A DNA stretch of 64,000 nucleotides from Vannielia litorea (GTDB taxonomy: Bacteria; Pseudomonadota; Alphaproteobacteria; Rhodobacterales; Rhodobacteraceae): assembly GCF_019801175.1 (NCBI RefSeq), contig NZ_JAHVJR010000001.1, positions 1,116,001 to 1,180,000 of the forward strand. The letters run 5' to 3'. The notes beneath the pieces were generated by a model. The model saw only the letters and a list, made by a program, of their open reading frames with translations. It made no database searches and was not told where the DNA came from. Shown here in pieces: positions 1 to 8,458 of this stretch. The position numbers were made by a program, and so were the translations under genes. Position 1 is the stretch's first letter, and every line of letters starts with the position of its first letter.

Positions 1-507
1 CGTGCCGAGGGGTTAACGCGGGGCCGTTAACTTTGGAAGCGTTAACCAGCATATCCCATGCACATCTGATGCACATTCCATACATACGCGGTTTTCGCAC
101 AGAATCGGCGGGTTAACGGCGCGGGCTGTGCGTGTGTGGGGGGGAGCGGTGATTGGGATCGCCTTGCCCGGTGCGCGCCGAAGGCGCCGGGCAGCGCCGT
201 CCCGCCCCACGGGGCGGCGCTTGGGTGAGGTTGGGGGGAACCTCAGGGGGAAGATGACTGCTGCGCGATAAAGTGGCATGCACGTTCGTTGTGAGCGCCA
301 CCCCACGGGACGGCGCTGACCAGCGCGCACCGGGCGGGGGCACGGGCAACAGCGCGACACTTTCACCGCCCCCTCTGGTGCTCCGGTCAAATCGCCCTTA
401 TCTGCCCCGCACGCGCTTGCATCGGCCCTGACCGGGCCATAGGGTGCGCGCCGACATGCCCGCCCCACGTGCGGGGACCGCAAAAACAAGACCAAGAAGG
501 AGCTCCC
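1..507. other. Non-coding region upstream of yajC
   Basis: I see no convincing gene here; the open frames on both strands run through hairpins and have no ribosome binding site. The first 120 bases carry four GTTAAC palindromes (12-17, 26-31, 41-46, 112-117) and a direct repeat ATGCACAT (58-65 and 69-76). Bases 193-317 hold copy A of a two-hairpin element described separately. The yajC ribosome binding site AAGGAG lies at about 496-502. Confidence 0.6.
193..317 (+). repeat. Two-hairpin intergenic element, copy A (125 nt)
   Basis: The element starts with a hairpin AGCGCCG (193-199) / CGGCGCT (215-221) and ends with a second one, AGCGCC (294-299) / GGCGCT (312-317). Between them lies a block beginning ATAAAGTGGCATGC at 268. 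Copy B at 4297-4421 has the same two hairpins, the same spacing and the same total length of 125 nt, while its middle part is diverged. The block from 268 to 299 matches copy B at 26 of 32 positions. Constant length with diverged sequence suggests a structure kept by selection or by a REP-like mobility mechanism. Confidence 0.75.
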
Positions 508-798
508 ATGGAGGGCTTTCAATCTATCGTCCCGCTGATCCTGATCTTCGGGATCATGTACTTTCTGCTCATCCGTCCGCAGCAAAAGAAGCTGAAGGAG
601 CATCAGGCGATGGTCTCCGCGCTGCGCCGGGGCGACCAGGTGATCACGCAGGGCGGGATCGTCGGCAAGGTGACCAAGGTGCGCGACGACAACGAGGTCG
701 AGGTCGAGATCGCCGAGGGCGTGAAGGTGCGGGTGGTCAAATCCACCGTGGCCCAGGTGCTCAGCAAGACCGAACCGGCGGCAGACGCCAAAGCATAA
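508..798 (+). CDS. yajC: Preprotein translocase subunit YajC
   Basis: Small inner-membrane protein of 96 residues that joins SecDF in the accessory Sec translocase complex. One N-terminal membrane segment (about residues 7-23) is followed by the family motif LLIRPQQKK, then a basic and charged cytoplasmic domain with GDQVITQGGIVGKV. The ATG at 508 follows AAGGAG at good distance; an upstream in-frame extension has no such site. It is the first gene of yajC-secD-secF, 45 bases ahead of secD, the usual order in alphaproteobacteria. Confidence 0.95.
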   Translation: MEGFQSIVPLILIFGIMYFLLIRPQQKKLKEHQAMVSALRRGDQVITQGGIVGKVTKVRDDNEVEVEIAEGVKVRVVKSTVAQVLSKTEPAADAKA

Positions 799-843
799 AT
801 CAGCCTCCCGAGCGGGGCGCGGCGACAGACCGGCGGGGGCACG

Positions 844-2511
844 ATGCTTCAGATTTCTTTCTTCAACCGGCTGGTGATCTGGCTGCTGGTGGCCGTTGGG
901 CTGCTGGTGGCGATGCCGAACGCCTTTTACTCCCGCGTGGAGAGCCACAATGACGCCGTGGCGGCGATCGAGAGTGGCGGGGCCACGCCCGAGCTGGAGG
1001 CCGATGCGGCCAAGTGGCCGGGGCTGCTCCCCAACAACCTCGTGAACCTCGGACTGGACCTGCGGGGCGGCGCGCATTTGCTGGGCCGCGTGCAGGTTGA
1101 AGAGGTCTATGCCGAGCGGATGAAGGCGATGTGGCCCGAGGTGCGCGATGCGCTGCGCGACGAGCGCGGCACCATCGGCACCATCCGCCGGGTCGACGGC
1201 CCCGAAGATCAGCTGCGCATTCGGGTTCAGAACTCCGACCAGATGGCCGCCGCGATGGACAAGGTCCGGGGGCTGGCGCGGCAGGTGGTTTCGCTCTCCT
1301 ATCCGGGCGCGACCGATATCGAGGTGAGTGCCGAGGGTGATGTGCTGGTGGTCCAGCTGAGCCAGGCCGAGCGCGAGCTGAGCGATCAGCGCACTGTGCA
1401 GCAGAGCCTCGAGATCATCCGCCGCCGGGTTGACGAGGTCGGCACCCGCGAGCCGACGATTCAGCGGCAGGGCAGCGACCGTATTATCATTCAGGTGCCG
1501 GGCATCGGCTCGGCGCAGGAGCTGAAAGACCTGATTGGCACCACCGCCAAGCTGACCTTCCATCCGGTGGTGCAGCGGGTCTCCAGCCCCGATGCAGACG
1601 CCACTGGCCGCACTGTGACCCTGCCAAGCGCCGACCCCTCGGAAGAGGGCGTGTATTACGTGCTGGAGGAGAACCCGGTAGTCACCGGCGAAGAGCTGGT
1701 GGACGCGCAGCCCGACTTCGACCAGAACGGCCAGCCGGCGGTGAACTTCCGGTTCAATGCCAGCGGGGCGCGCAAGTTCGGGGATTACACCGCCGAGAAC
1801 GTGGGCAGCCCCTTTGCCATCGTGCTTGATGGCGAGGTGATCAGCGCGCCGGTGATCCGGCAGCATATTCCGGGCGGCACCGGCATCATCTCGGGCAACT
1901 TCACCGTGCAGGAAAGCTCCGACCTTGCGGTGCTGCTCCGCGCGGGTGCGTTGCCTGCGGGCATGGACTTTTTGCAAGAGCGCACGATTGGCCCCGAGCT
2001 TGGGGCGGACAGCATCCGCGCGGGCGCCATTGCCTGCGTTGTGGCCTTTGCCGCCGTGCTGGTGTTCATGGCGCTCAGCTACGGGCTCTTCGGGATTTTC
2101 GCCAACATCGCGCTGCTTATCAACGTGGGCCTGATCTTTGGCCTGCTCAGCACCATCGGCGCTACGCTGACGCTGCCGGGGATCGCCGGGATCGTGCTGA
2201 CCATCGGTATGGCGGTGGACGCCAATGTGCTGGTGTTCGAACGAATACGCGAAGAGCTGAAAACCGCGAAGGGGCCGAGCCGTGCCATTTCGCTCGGCTA
2301 CGAGAAGGCGCTGAGCGCGATCATCGACGCGAACATCACCACCTTCATCACCGCCGCGATCCTCTTCGTGCTCGGTTCCGGCCCGGTGCGGGGCTTCTCG
2401 GTGACGCTTGCGCTCGGGATCATCACCTCGGTCTTCACCGCGATCTACGTGACGCGGCTGCTGATCGTGACATGGTTCGAACGGGCGCGGCCCAAGACGA
2501 TTGAGGTGTAA
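844..2511 (+). CDS. secD: Protein translocase subunit SecD
   Basis: Membrane subunit of 555 residues that with SecF uses the proton gradient to help late steps of Sec-dependent export. Visible features: an N-terminal membrane helix (about 8-25), the D1 motif LGLDLRGGAHLL near residue 70, a large periplasmic region, and a C-terminal six-helix RND-type domain with the conserved GMAVDANVLVFERIREEL segment near residue 457. Length is normal for separate SecD proteins. secF starts three bases after its stop, so the two are surely co-transcribed and probably translationally coupled. Confidence 0.97.
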   Translation: MLQISFFNRLVIWLLVAVGLLVAMPNAFYSRVESHNDAVAAIESGGATPELEADAAKWPGLLPNNLVNLGLDLRGGAHLLGRVQVEEVYAERMKAMWPEVRDALRDERGTIGTIRRVDGPEDQLRIRVQNSDQMAAAMDKVRGLARQVVSLSYPGATDIEVSAEGDVLVVQLSQAERELSDQRTVQQSLEIIRRRVDEVGTREPTIQRQGSDRIIIQVPGIGSAQELKDLIGTTAKLTFHPVVQRVSSPDADATGRTVTLPSADPSEEGVYYVLEENPVVTGEELVDAQPDFDQNGQPAVNFRFNASGARKFGDYTAENVGSPFAIVLDGEVISAPVIRQHIPGGTGIISGNFTVQESSDLAVLLRAGALPAGMDFLQERTIGPELGADSIRAGAIACVVAFAAVLVFMALSYGLFGIFANIALLINVGLIFGLLSTIGATLTLPGIAGIVLTIGMAVDANVLVFERIREELKTAKGPSRAISLGYEKALSAIIDANITTFITAAILFVLGSGPVRGFSVTLALGIITSVFTAIYVTRLLIVTWFERARPKTIEV

Positions 2512-2514
2512 GCG

Positions 2515-3489
2515 ATGCGTTTGAGACTGGTTCCCCAAGAGACCAACATCAACTTCTTCGCCGCCCGCAAGGTGACCTTTGGGGCCTCGATGGTGCTGAT
2601 GGTGCTTTCGGTCGTGGCATGGGCTCTGATGGGCCTGAACTTCGGCATCGACTTTCAGGGCGGCACGACGATCCGGACGCAGGCGGAGCAGCCTGTGGAC
2701 GTGGCGGCCTATCGCGATGCGCTGCAGCCGCTTGAGCTGGGCGATGTGGCGATCAGCGAGGTTTATGACCCGACCTTTGCCGACAACGAACATGTGGCGA
2801 TGCTGCGCATTCAGGCGCAGGAAGGCGCGGAGAGTGCAGAGAACGAGATGGTGGCCAATGTCGAGGCCGCGCTGAAGGGGGTGGATGAGACCATCCAGTT
2901 CACCTCTGTCGAGAGCGTCGGCCCCAAGGTAAGCGGCGAGCTGGTGCAGAGCGCGGTTTTGGCCGTGCTGGCGGCGCTTGGGGCGATAATGGTTTACATC
3001 TGGCTGCGCTTCGAGTGGCAGTTCTCGCTCGGCGCCGTTGTGGCGCTGTTCCATGACGTGTTGCTGACCATCGGCCTGTTTGCGGTGCTGCAGATCCGGT
3101 TTGACCTTGCGACCATCGCGGCGCTGCTGACCATCGTGGGCTACTCGATCAACGACACCGTGGTGATCTTCGACCGGGTGCGGGAGAACCTGATCAAGTA
3201 CAAGAAGATGGCCCTGCAGGACGTGATGAACCTGTCGGTCAACGAGACGCTGAGCCGGACGGTGATGACCTCTGGCACCACGCTGATTGCGCTCATTGCG
3301 CTGCTGGTGCTGGGCGGGGACGTGATCCGCGGTTTCGTCTTTGCCATCACATGGGGCGTGATCGTGGGCACCTATTCGTCGGTCTACGTGGCCAAGAACG
3401 TGGTGCTGATGCTCGGCACCAAGCGGGATTGGTCGAAGCCGTCGGACGGCGGGCCGGGCGGCACGCAGTTTTCAACCTCGGATGCCTGA
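2515..3489 (+). CDS. secF: Protein translocase subunit SecF
   Basis: Partner of SecD in the inner membrane, 324 residues. It has an N-terminal helix (about 22-42), the family motif FGIDFQGG ending at residue 50, a short periplasmic domain, and six-helix RND core with GYSINDTVVIFDRVREN around residue 208-224. The C-terminus is a hydrophilic Gly/Pro-rich tail. The ATG is three bases after the secD stop. Its last 8 bases overlap the next gene, a TauE/SafE permease, so transcription very likely continues downstream. Confidence 0.96.
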   Translation: MRLRLVPQETNINFFAARKVTFGASMVLMVLSVVAWALMGLNFGIDFQGGTTIRTQAEQPVDVAAYRDALQPLELGDVAISEVYDPTFADNEHVAMLRIQAQEGAESAENEMVANVEAALKGVDETIQFTSVESVGPKVSGELVQSAVLAVLAALGAIMVYIWLRFEWQFSLGAVVALFHDVLLTIGLFAVLQIRFDLATIAALLTIVGYSINDTVVIFDRVRENLIKYKKMALQDVMNLSVNETLSRTVMTSGTTLIALIALLVLGGDVIRGFVFAITWGVIVGTYSSVYVAKNVVLMLGTKRDWSKPSDGGPGGTQFSTSDA

Positions 3490-4231
3490 ACCGCTCGTCG
3501 CGGCGCTGGCCACACCCGGCCTTGGCTGGGTGCTGGTGGCGGCGCTGGCGGCTGGGCTGGCCTATGGCTTCGCGGGCTTTGGCGCGGCGCTGATCTTCAT
3601 GCCGGTGGCCGCCGCGCGGGTGGGGCCGGTGGAGGCGGTGACGCTGGAGGCCTGCATGGGGCTGGCCTCGGTGGTCACAGTGCTGCCGCGCGCGTTGAAG
3701 CTGGCGGACAAGCGGGACACGGGCGTGCTGCTGGCGGCCTCGCTGGTGGGTCTGCCGCTGGGGGTGTGGCTCTTGAAGGTGGTGGACCCGGAGCTGATGC
3801 GCTGGGGCATCTGCGGCGTGGCGGCGCTGACGCTGGCGGCGCTGGTGGCCGGGTGGCGGCGCAAGACGCAGGACACGCGCGGCGCCCTCATCGGCGTGGG
3901 CGCGGCCTCGGGCGCTCTGGGCGGCGCGACGGGGCTGACCGGGCCGGTGATGATCCTGTTCAAGCTGAGCGGGCAGGGCAGTGCGGCGGAGGTGCGGGCC
4001 TCGACGATCTCCTTTCTGACGCTGCTCTCGATGTTGCTGCTGCCGATGCTCTGGGTGCAGGGGCTGATCCGCATGGAGGCGCTGTGGATGGCGGTCTTGG
4101 TGCTGCCGGTCTACATGGCGGGGGCGCTGACCGGGCAGGGGCTGTTTCGGCCGGAGCGCGAGGGGCTGTACCGGCAGGTGGCTTATGGGCTGATCGGGCT
4201 GGCGGTGGTGATGAGCCTGCCGCTGTGGTGA
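3482..4231 (+). CDS. TauE/SafE family permease (first paralogue)
   Basis: Integral membrane protein of 249 residues made almost only of hydrophobic helices. The N-terminal glycine-rich helix with YGFAGFGAALIFMPVAA is typical of the TauE/SafE (former DUF81) family, whose members export sulfite, sulfoacetate or other organic anions; the substrate cannot be read from the sequence. The ATG overlaps the secF stop by 8 bases, which suggests coupling to secDF. A second paralogue lies at 4481-5236 with the repeat copy B between them. Confidence 0.85.
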   Translation: MPEPLVAALATPGLGWVLVAALAAGLAYGFAGFGAALIFMPVAAARVGPVEAVTLEACMGLASVVTVLPRALKLADKRDTGVLLAASLVGLPLGVWLLKVVDPELMRWGICGVAALTLAALVAGWRRKTQDTRGALIGVGAASGALGGATGLTGPVMILFKLSGQGSAAEVRASTISFLTLLSMLLLPMLWVQGLIRMEALWMAVLVLPVYMAGALTGQGLFRPEREGLYRQVAYGLIGLAVVMSLPLW

Positions 4232-4296
4232 GGGGGAGATGGAGGGCTGTGAGGTGAGCATGGCACTTGCACGGAATCAAGGCGCAGCCGCCGTGC

Positions 4297-4421
4297 AGCG
4301 CCGACCCGCCCCCCGGGGCGGCGCTTTGGTGAAGGCTGCGCTGACCACGGAGGTCGAGCTACAACGTCACCATAAAGTGCCATGCGCATCTGTTGCGAGC
4401 GCCCGCCCGCGGCTCGGCGCT
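4297..4421 (+). repeat. Two-hairpin intergenic element, copy B (125 nt)
   Basis: Second copy of the element at 193-317, in the same orientation. First hairpin AGCGCCG (4297-4303) / CGGCGCT (4319-4325), second AGCGCC (4398-4403) / GGCGCT (4416-4421), conserved block starting ATAAAGTGCCATGC at 4372. It fills the gap between the two TauE genes and ends 59 bases before the second start codon, so it would be in the leader of that gene. Confidence 0.75.
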
Positions 4422-4480
4422 GCACGGCTTGTGATGTGCCGGATGTCGCGGGGCGTCGGGACAATTCCCGACCTGCAACG

Positions 4481-5236
4481 ATGGTGAGTGCGTTTCAGGA
4501 GGCCTGGGCCATTGAGGGCTTCTGGTGGCTGGTGGCGATCATCGGGCTGGCCGGGCTGGTGCGCGGGTTCGCGGGCTTCGGCACCGGTATGGTGTTCATC
4601 CCGCTGGCCTCGATCTTTCTGCCGCCGCTCTGGGTGCTGGCCGCCGTGATCGCGGTGGATGTGGCCGGCTCGGCCCCGGTGCTGCCGCGTGCCATCCGTG
4701 ATGTGCGCGGACGCGATCTGGGCTGGATGCTGGCGGGCTGCGTGGTGGCGCTGCCTTTGGGCACCTATGCGCTGACGGCCTCGGACCCGGCGGTATTCAG
4801 ATGGGGCGTCTCGGGGCTCGCGCTGGCGCTGGTGGCGCTGCTGATCTCGGGCTGGCGGCACCATGTGGAACTGGGGCCGAAGGGGCTGATCGGGGTGGGT
4901 GCGGCCTCGGGCTTTCTGGGCGGTTTCGTCGGCATGCCCGGCCCGCCGGTGGTGCTGGCCTATCTCGGCGGGCAATACCGGCCCGAACGGGTGCGGGCGA
5001 CGACGCTGCTGTTCATGCTGTTGTTTGTGGCCATGCTGGGCGTGGTCTTTGCCCTGCGCGGCGTGCTCGTGTGGCCCGGGATCGCGCTGGGGCTGATGCT
5101 GATCCCGTCCTATGTGGCGGGCAACCTCGCCGGTCAGGCGCTGTTCGACCCTGAGAAGGCGCGGCTCTATCGCGCGGTGGCCTACGGGGTCTTCATTGCC
5201 TCGGCCCTTGCGGGGCTGCCGATCTTTGGCGATTAA
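4481..5236 (+). CDS. TauE/SafE family permease (second paralogue)
   Basis: Membrane protein of 251 residues, same family as the preceding gene. Its first helix contains LVRGFAGFGTGMVFIPLAS, matching the YGFAGFGAALIFMPVA of the neighbour, and the proteins align along their whole length, so they look like diverged paralogues. I chose ATG 4481; a longer frame from 4382 would start inside the repeat element and adds a Cys/Arg-rich segment unlike the family. The next gene starts seven bases after the stop. Substrate unknown. Confidence 0.83.
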   Translation: MVSAFQEAWAIEGFWWLVAIIGLAGLVRGFAGFGTGMVFIPLASIFLPPLWVLAAVIAVDVAGSAPVLPRAIRDVRGRDLGWMLAGCVVALPLGTYALTASDPAVFRWGVSGLALALVALLISGWRHHVELGPKGLIGVGAASGFLGGFVGMPGPPVVLAYLGGQYRPERVRATTLLFMLLFVAMLGVVFALRGVLVWPGIALGLMLIPSYVAGNLAGQALFDPEKARLYRAVAYGVFIASALAGLPIFGD

Positions 5237-5243
5237 GGCTGCC

Positions 5244-5606
5244 ATGCGGATCAATGAAGTCGAGTTCAGGGGCGAGATGCCGGTGGAGGGCTACGGGCCC
5301 GGGTTCTGGCGCGTGGGCGGCGAGGTTGTGCGCGGCCCGGTGCTGCTGGGGCCGGGCGGGCTGCATGACTGGGCCGGGCTGGAGGATGTGGCCGCGCTGG
5401 TGGAGATGGCCGGGCGGGTCGATGTGCTGTTTCTTGGCATGGGCAGCGAGATTGCCCCGGTGCCTCGCAGCCTGCGGGAGGCAGTGGAACTGACCGGGCA
5501 GGGGCTGGATGTGATGGCCTCGCCCACGGCGGCGCGCAGCTACAACGTGCTGCTGAGCGAGGGCCGCAGGGTGGCGGCGGCGCTGATCCCGGTGGGCGGC
5601 GTTTGA
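5244..5606 (+). CDS. Mth938-like domain-containing protein (DUF498 family)
   Basis: Soluble protein of 120 residues. The pattern of an N-terminal beta region (INEVEF, GYGPGFWRVGG), a central VDVLFLGMGSEIAPVPRSLR stretch and a C-terminal MASPTAARSYNVLLSEGRRVAAALIPVG matches the Mth938/DUF498 family, related to the mitochondrial complex I assembly factor NDUFAF3. The bacterial role is not established. It sits between secDF/TauE and the ccm genes, the position I recall for Rhodobacteraceae. Its TGA overlaps the TTG start of ccmA (TTGA), indicating translational coupling. Confidence 0.85.
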   Translation: MRINEVEFRGEMPVEGYGPGFWRVGGEVVRGPVLLGPGGLHDWAGLEDVAALVEMAGRVDVLFLGMGSEIAPVPRSLREAVELTGQGLDVMASPTAARSYNVLLSEGRRVAAALIPVGGV

Positions 5607-6217
5607 GCCTTTTGCGGGCAGAGGGGCTGGCCGTGGCGCGCGGCGGGGTGCCGGTGCTGGAGGGCCTGACGTTTGAGCTGGCGCCCGGCGAGGTGCTGGT
5701 GCTGCGTGGGCCGAACGGTGTGGGCAAGACCTCGCTGCTGCGGGTGCTGGCCGGGCTGGCCGAGCCGCTGGAGGGCGCGGTGGACAGCGAGGGCGCCGCT
5801 TATGCGGCCCATGCGGACGGGCTGAAGGCCACGCTGACGGTGCGGGAGAACCTTGGCTTCTGGGCGGAACTGCATGGGGCTGAGGTGGGGGACGCGCTGG
5901 AGCGGATGAACCTTGCGGCGCTGGCGGAGCGGCAGGCCGGGAGCCTGAGCGCAGGGCAGAAGCGGCGGCTGGGGCTGGCGCGGCTGCTGGTGACGGGCCG
6001 GGCGCTGTGGCTGCTGGATGAGCCGACGGTTTCGCTCGATGCGGACTCGGTTGCGCTTTTTGCCGGAGTGGTGCGCGCGCATGTGGCGGCGGGCGGGGCG
6101 GCGGTGATCGCCACGCATATCTCGCTCGGGCTGGAGGAGGCGCGGGTGCTGGAGCTTGGCGGCTACAAGGCGGTGGAGCGGGCCGCGCCGGGCGGGTTTG
6201 ACGAGGCTTTCCTGTGA
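5603..6217 (+). CDS. ccmA: Haem exporter ATP-binding protein CcmA
   Basis: ATPase of the CcmABCD complex, which releases holo-CcmE during cytochrome c maturation; 204 residues. Walker A is GPNGVGKTS (36-44), the ABC signature LSAGQ (115-119), Walker B LWLLDEPT (135-142). The frame begins with a TTG that overlaps the preceding stop; no ATG occurs between it and the Walker A region, so TTG is the best start, though a GTG a few codons on is possible. The GTG start of ccmB overlaps its stop by four bases. Confidence 0.93.
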   Translation: MSLLRAEGLAVARGGVPVLEGLTFELAPGEVLVLRGPNGVGKTSLLRVLAGLAEPLEGAVDSEGAAYAAHADGLKATLTVRENLGFWAELHGAEVGDALERMNLAALAERQAGSLSAGQKRRLGLARLLVTGRALWLLDEPTVSLDADSVALFAGVVRAHVAAGGAAVIATHISLGLEEARVLELGGYKAVERAAPGGFDEAFL

Positions 6218-6870
6218 GGGCCTTGCTGATCAGGGACATCCGGCTGGCGGTCCGCGCGGGCGGCGGCTTTGGGCTGGCGCTGGCGTTCTTTCTGATTGTC
6301 GTGGTGCTGGTGCCCTTCGCGGTCGGGCCGCAGCCTGACGTGCTGGGCGAGATCGCGGCGGGGGTGCTCTGGCTGGGCGCTCTGCTGGCCTGTCTGCTCT
6401 CGCTCGACCGGATCTTTGCGCTCGACTACGAGGACGGCTCGCTGGACCTGCTGGCGTCCGCGCCGGTGCCGATGGAGGGCGTGGTGGCGGTGAAGGCGCT
6501 GGCTCATTGGCTGACTACGGGCTTGCCGCTGGTGCTGGCCGCGCCGGTGCTGGGGGTGCTGCTGCACCTGCCGGGGCCGGGTTTCGTGTGGCTGACGGTG
6601 TCGCTGGCGGTGGGGACGCCCGCGCTCTCGGTCATTGGCTGCTTCGGGGCGGCGCTGACGGTGGGGCTGAAGCGGGGGGGCTTGCTCTTGAGCCTCATCG
6701 TGCTGCCGCTCTATGTGCCGGTGCTGATCTTCGGGGCCGAGGTGGCGCGGCGGGGCGCGGAGGCCTTTGCCGTGGGCACGCCGCTGGCGCTGCTTGGCGG
6801 GTTGGCGGCGGGGGCGGTGGCGCTGCTGCCCTTCGCCTCGGCTGCGGCAATACGTATCAACTTGCGCTAA
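6214..6870 (+). CDS. ccmB: Haem exporter membrane protein CcmB
   Basis: Membrane subunit of the CcmABCD ABC complex, 218 residues with about six helices. The N-terminus RALLIRDIRLAVRAGG and the region DYEDGSLDLLA after the second helix are family hallmarks. Translation starts at a GTG that overlaps the ccmA stop (GTGA), so the two are coupled. A 56-base gap follows before ccmC, the largest within the ccm genes, but it holds no terminator. Confidence 0.93.
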   Translation: MRALLIRDIRLAVRAGGGFGLALAFFLIVVVLVPFAVGPQPDVLGEIAAGVLWLGALLACLLSLDRIFALDYEDGSLDLLASAPVPMEGVVAVKALAHWLTTGLPLVLAAPVLGVLLHLPGPGFVWLTVSLAVGTPALSVIGCFGAALTVGLKRGGLLLSLIVLPLYVPVLIFGAEVARRGAEAFAVGTPLALLGGLAAGAVALLPFASAAAIRINLR

Positions 6871-6926
6871 GGACCTCCGGGGTATGTGTATTGAGCCGAA
6901 ACGGGACGGGGCCTAGGGTGCGCGGC

Positions 6927-7682
6927 ATGTCGCTTTGGGAATATGCAAATCCGGTGAAGTTCATGGCCACCAGCGGGCGGATTCTGCCCGCTTTTGCCGT
7001 GGCCGCTGCCGTGGTGACGCTGGCGGGCGTGGCCTGGGGCTTTTTCGCGACGCCGGAGGATTACAAGCAGGGCGCGACGGTGAAGATCATCTTTCTGCAT
7101 GTGCCCGCGGCGATGATGGCGATCAACGCATGGGCGATGATGCTGGTCTGCTCGCTGATATGGGTCGTGCGGCGGCATCATGTGAGCGCGCTGGCGGCCA
7201 AGGCGGCGGCGCCTGTGGGCGTGGCGATGACGCTGATCGCCCTTTTTACCGGGGCGGTTTGGGGCCAGCCGATGTGGGGGACATGGTGGGCGTGGGACCC
7301 GCGGCTGACCTCCTTCCTGATCCTGTTCCTGTTCTACCTCGGTTACATGGCGCTCTGGGCGGCGATCGACGACCCGGACACCGCGGCCGACCTGACCTCT
7401 GTGCTCTGCCTCGTTGGCTCGGTCTTTGCGATCCTGAGCCGGTACGCGGTGAACTTCTGGAACCAGGGGCTGCATCAGGGCGCCTCGGTGCTGCGGGCGG
7501 GCGCGGTGACAGGCGCGGACACGGAGGAGAAGGTGAGCAATGTTTACGCTGTGCCGCTCTTCGTGAGCATGGCGGGCTTCGTGCTGCTTTTCATCGCGCT
7601 GGTGCTGCTGCGTACGCGCACGGAGATCCGGGCGCGGCGGATCAAGGCGCTGGAAGCGCGGGCGAGGATGGCGGATGCCTGA
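6927..7682 (+). CDS. ccmC: Haem exporter membrane protein CcmC
   Basis: Haem-handling membrane protein of 251 residues that loads haem on CcmE. The tryptophan-rich WWD motif is seen as WGQPMWGTWWAWDPRLT (112-128), flanked by periplasmic histidines at H58 (IFLHVPA) and H183 (GLHQGAS), which ligate haem in this family. Six membrane helices. ATG 6927 gives the standard N-terminus SLWEYANPVKF. The last eight bases overlap ccmD. Confidence 0.96.
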   Translation: MSLWEYANPVKFMATSGRILPAFAVAAAVVTLAGVAWGFFATPEDYKQGATVKIIFLHVPAAMMAINAWAMMLVCSLIWVVRRHHVSALAAKAAAPVGVAMTLIALFTGAVWGQPMWGTWWAWDPRLTSFLILFLFYLGYMALWAAIDDPDTAADLTSVLCLVGSVFAILSRYAVNFWNQGLHQGASVLRAGAVTGADTEEKVSNVYAVPLFVSMAGFVLLFIALVLLRTRTEIRARRIKALEARARMADA

Positions 7683-7821
7683 GTTGGGGAAATACGCAGG
7701 CGAAGTTCTGGCGGCCTATGGCGGCTCCATCGCGATCCTCGGCGGGCTGGTCTGGCTCTCGATCCGCAACGGCGCGAAGGTGCGCGCACGGCTGAGGGCG
7801 ATGGAGGAGGCGCGCAAATGA
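7675..7821 (+). CDS. ccmD: Haem exporter small subunit CcmD
   Basis: Short membrane protein of 48 residues, MPELGKYAGEVLAAYGGSI at the N-terminus, one membrane helix (about 14-31) and a basic, arginine-rich tail. This is the standard CcmD layout; the protein joins CcmABC and is needed for release of holo-CcmE. It overlaps ccmC by 8 bases and ccmG by 4 (ATGA), which supports it strongly despite its size. Confidence 0.9.
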   Translation: MPELGKYAGEVLAAYGGSIAILGGLVWLSIRNGAKVRARLRAMEEARK

Positions 7822-8381
7822 AGCCGCTCTATTTTGTGCCCTTCGCGGTGGTGGCGCTGCTGCTGGGCGCGATCTTTCTGCCCAAGCTGATGGCGAACAA
7901 GGCGGACCCGGAGGCGGCGGAGGCCTTGCCCTCGACCTTCATCGGCAAGCCCGCGCCGGAGCTGGCACTGGACGGCTTTGCCGGGCAGCCGGAGCTGACA
8001 GCGGAGCTGCTGGCGGGCGACGGGCTGAAGCTGGTGAACTTCTGGGCCAGCTGGTGCGCGCCCTGCCGGGTGGAGCATCCGAACCTCGTGGCCATCGCCG
8101 AGGCGGGGGTGCCGATCTACGGGATCAACTACAAGGACGACCCGGCAAAGGCGGCGGCGTTTCTGGCCGAGTTGGGCAACCCCTATGCCGCCATCGGGGC
8201 CGATACCGAGGGGCGCAACGGGTTTGGCTGGGGCGTATACGGTGTGCCGGAGACCTACCTGATCGACGGCGAGGGCCGGATCGTGCTGCGCGTGGCGGGG
8301 CCGGTGACCTCATCCAGCTATGCCCGCGACCTCGGGCCTGCGCTGGAGGCTGCGGGCATCGAGGTCACGCTCGGGGAGTAG
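7818..8381 (+). CDS. ccmG: Thiol:disulfide interchange protein CcmG/DsbE
   Basis: Membrane-anchored periplasmic thioredoxin-like protein of 187 residues that keeps the haem-binding cysteines of apocytochrome c reduced. It has an N-terminal anchor helix (about 5-22), the redox motif WCAPC (79-83) in NFWASWCAPC, and the cis-Pro region GVPETYLID typical of DsbE. The start ATG overlaps the ccmD stop. It ends the ccmABCDG run; ccmE lies far away at 57317 and ccmF and ccmH are not in this window. Confidence 0.95.
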   Translation: MKPLYFVPFAVVALLLGAIFLPKLMANKADPEAAEALPSTFIGKPAPELALDGFAGQPELTAELLAGDGLKLVNFWASWCAPCRVEHPNLVAIAEAGVPIYGINYKDDPAKAAAFLAELGNPYAAIGADTEGRNGFGWGVYGVPETYLIDGEGRIVLRVAGPVTSSSYARDLGPALEAAGIEVTLGE

Positions 8382-8426
8382 CGGCGCGGCGCGTGCTACA
8401 TCGGCTGGCTGCGCGAGTGGCGCGGG

Positions 8427-8458
8427 CCGGGATGGATATTTTCGGCAAGAAAATGCAG
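8427..8458 (+). repeat. REP-like element, partial copy 1
   Basis: The segment CCGGGATGGATATTTTCGGC followed by AAGAAAATGCAG matches the right half of the element found complete at 36697, 46271, 54391 and 57861. The GC hairpin that precedes the other copies is missing here. It lies just after ccmG. Confidence 0.55.

Noticed and set aside
13..3054. Very long minus-strand open frame opposite yajC, secD and secF
   Set aside because: His/Arg/Gln-rich composition typical of the antisense of GC-rich genes; secDF on the plus strand are certain.
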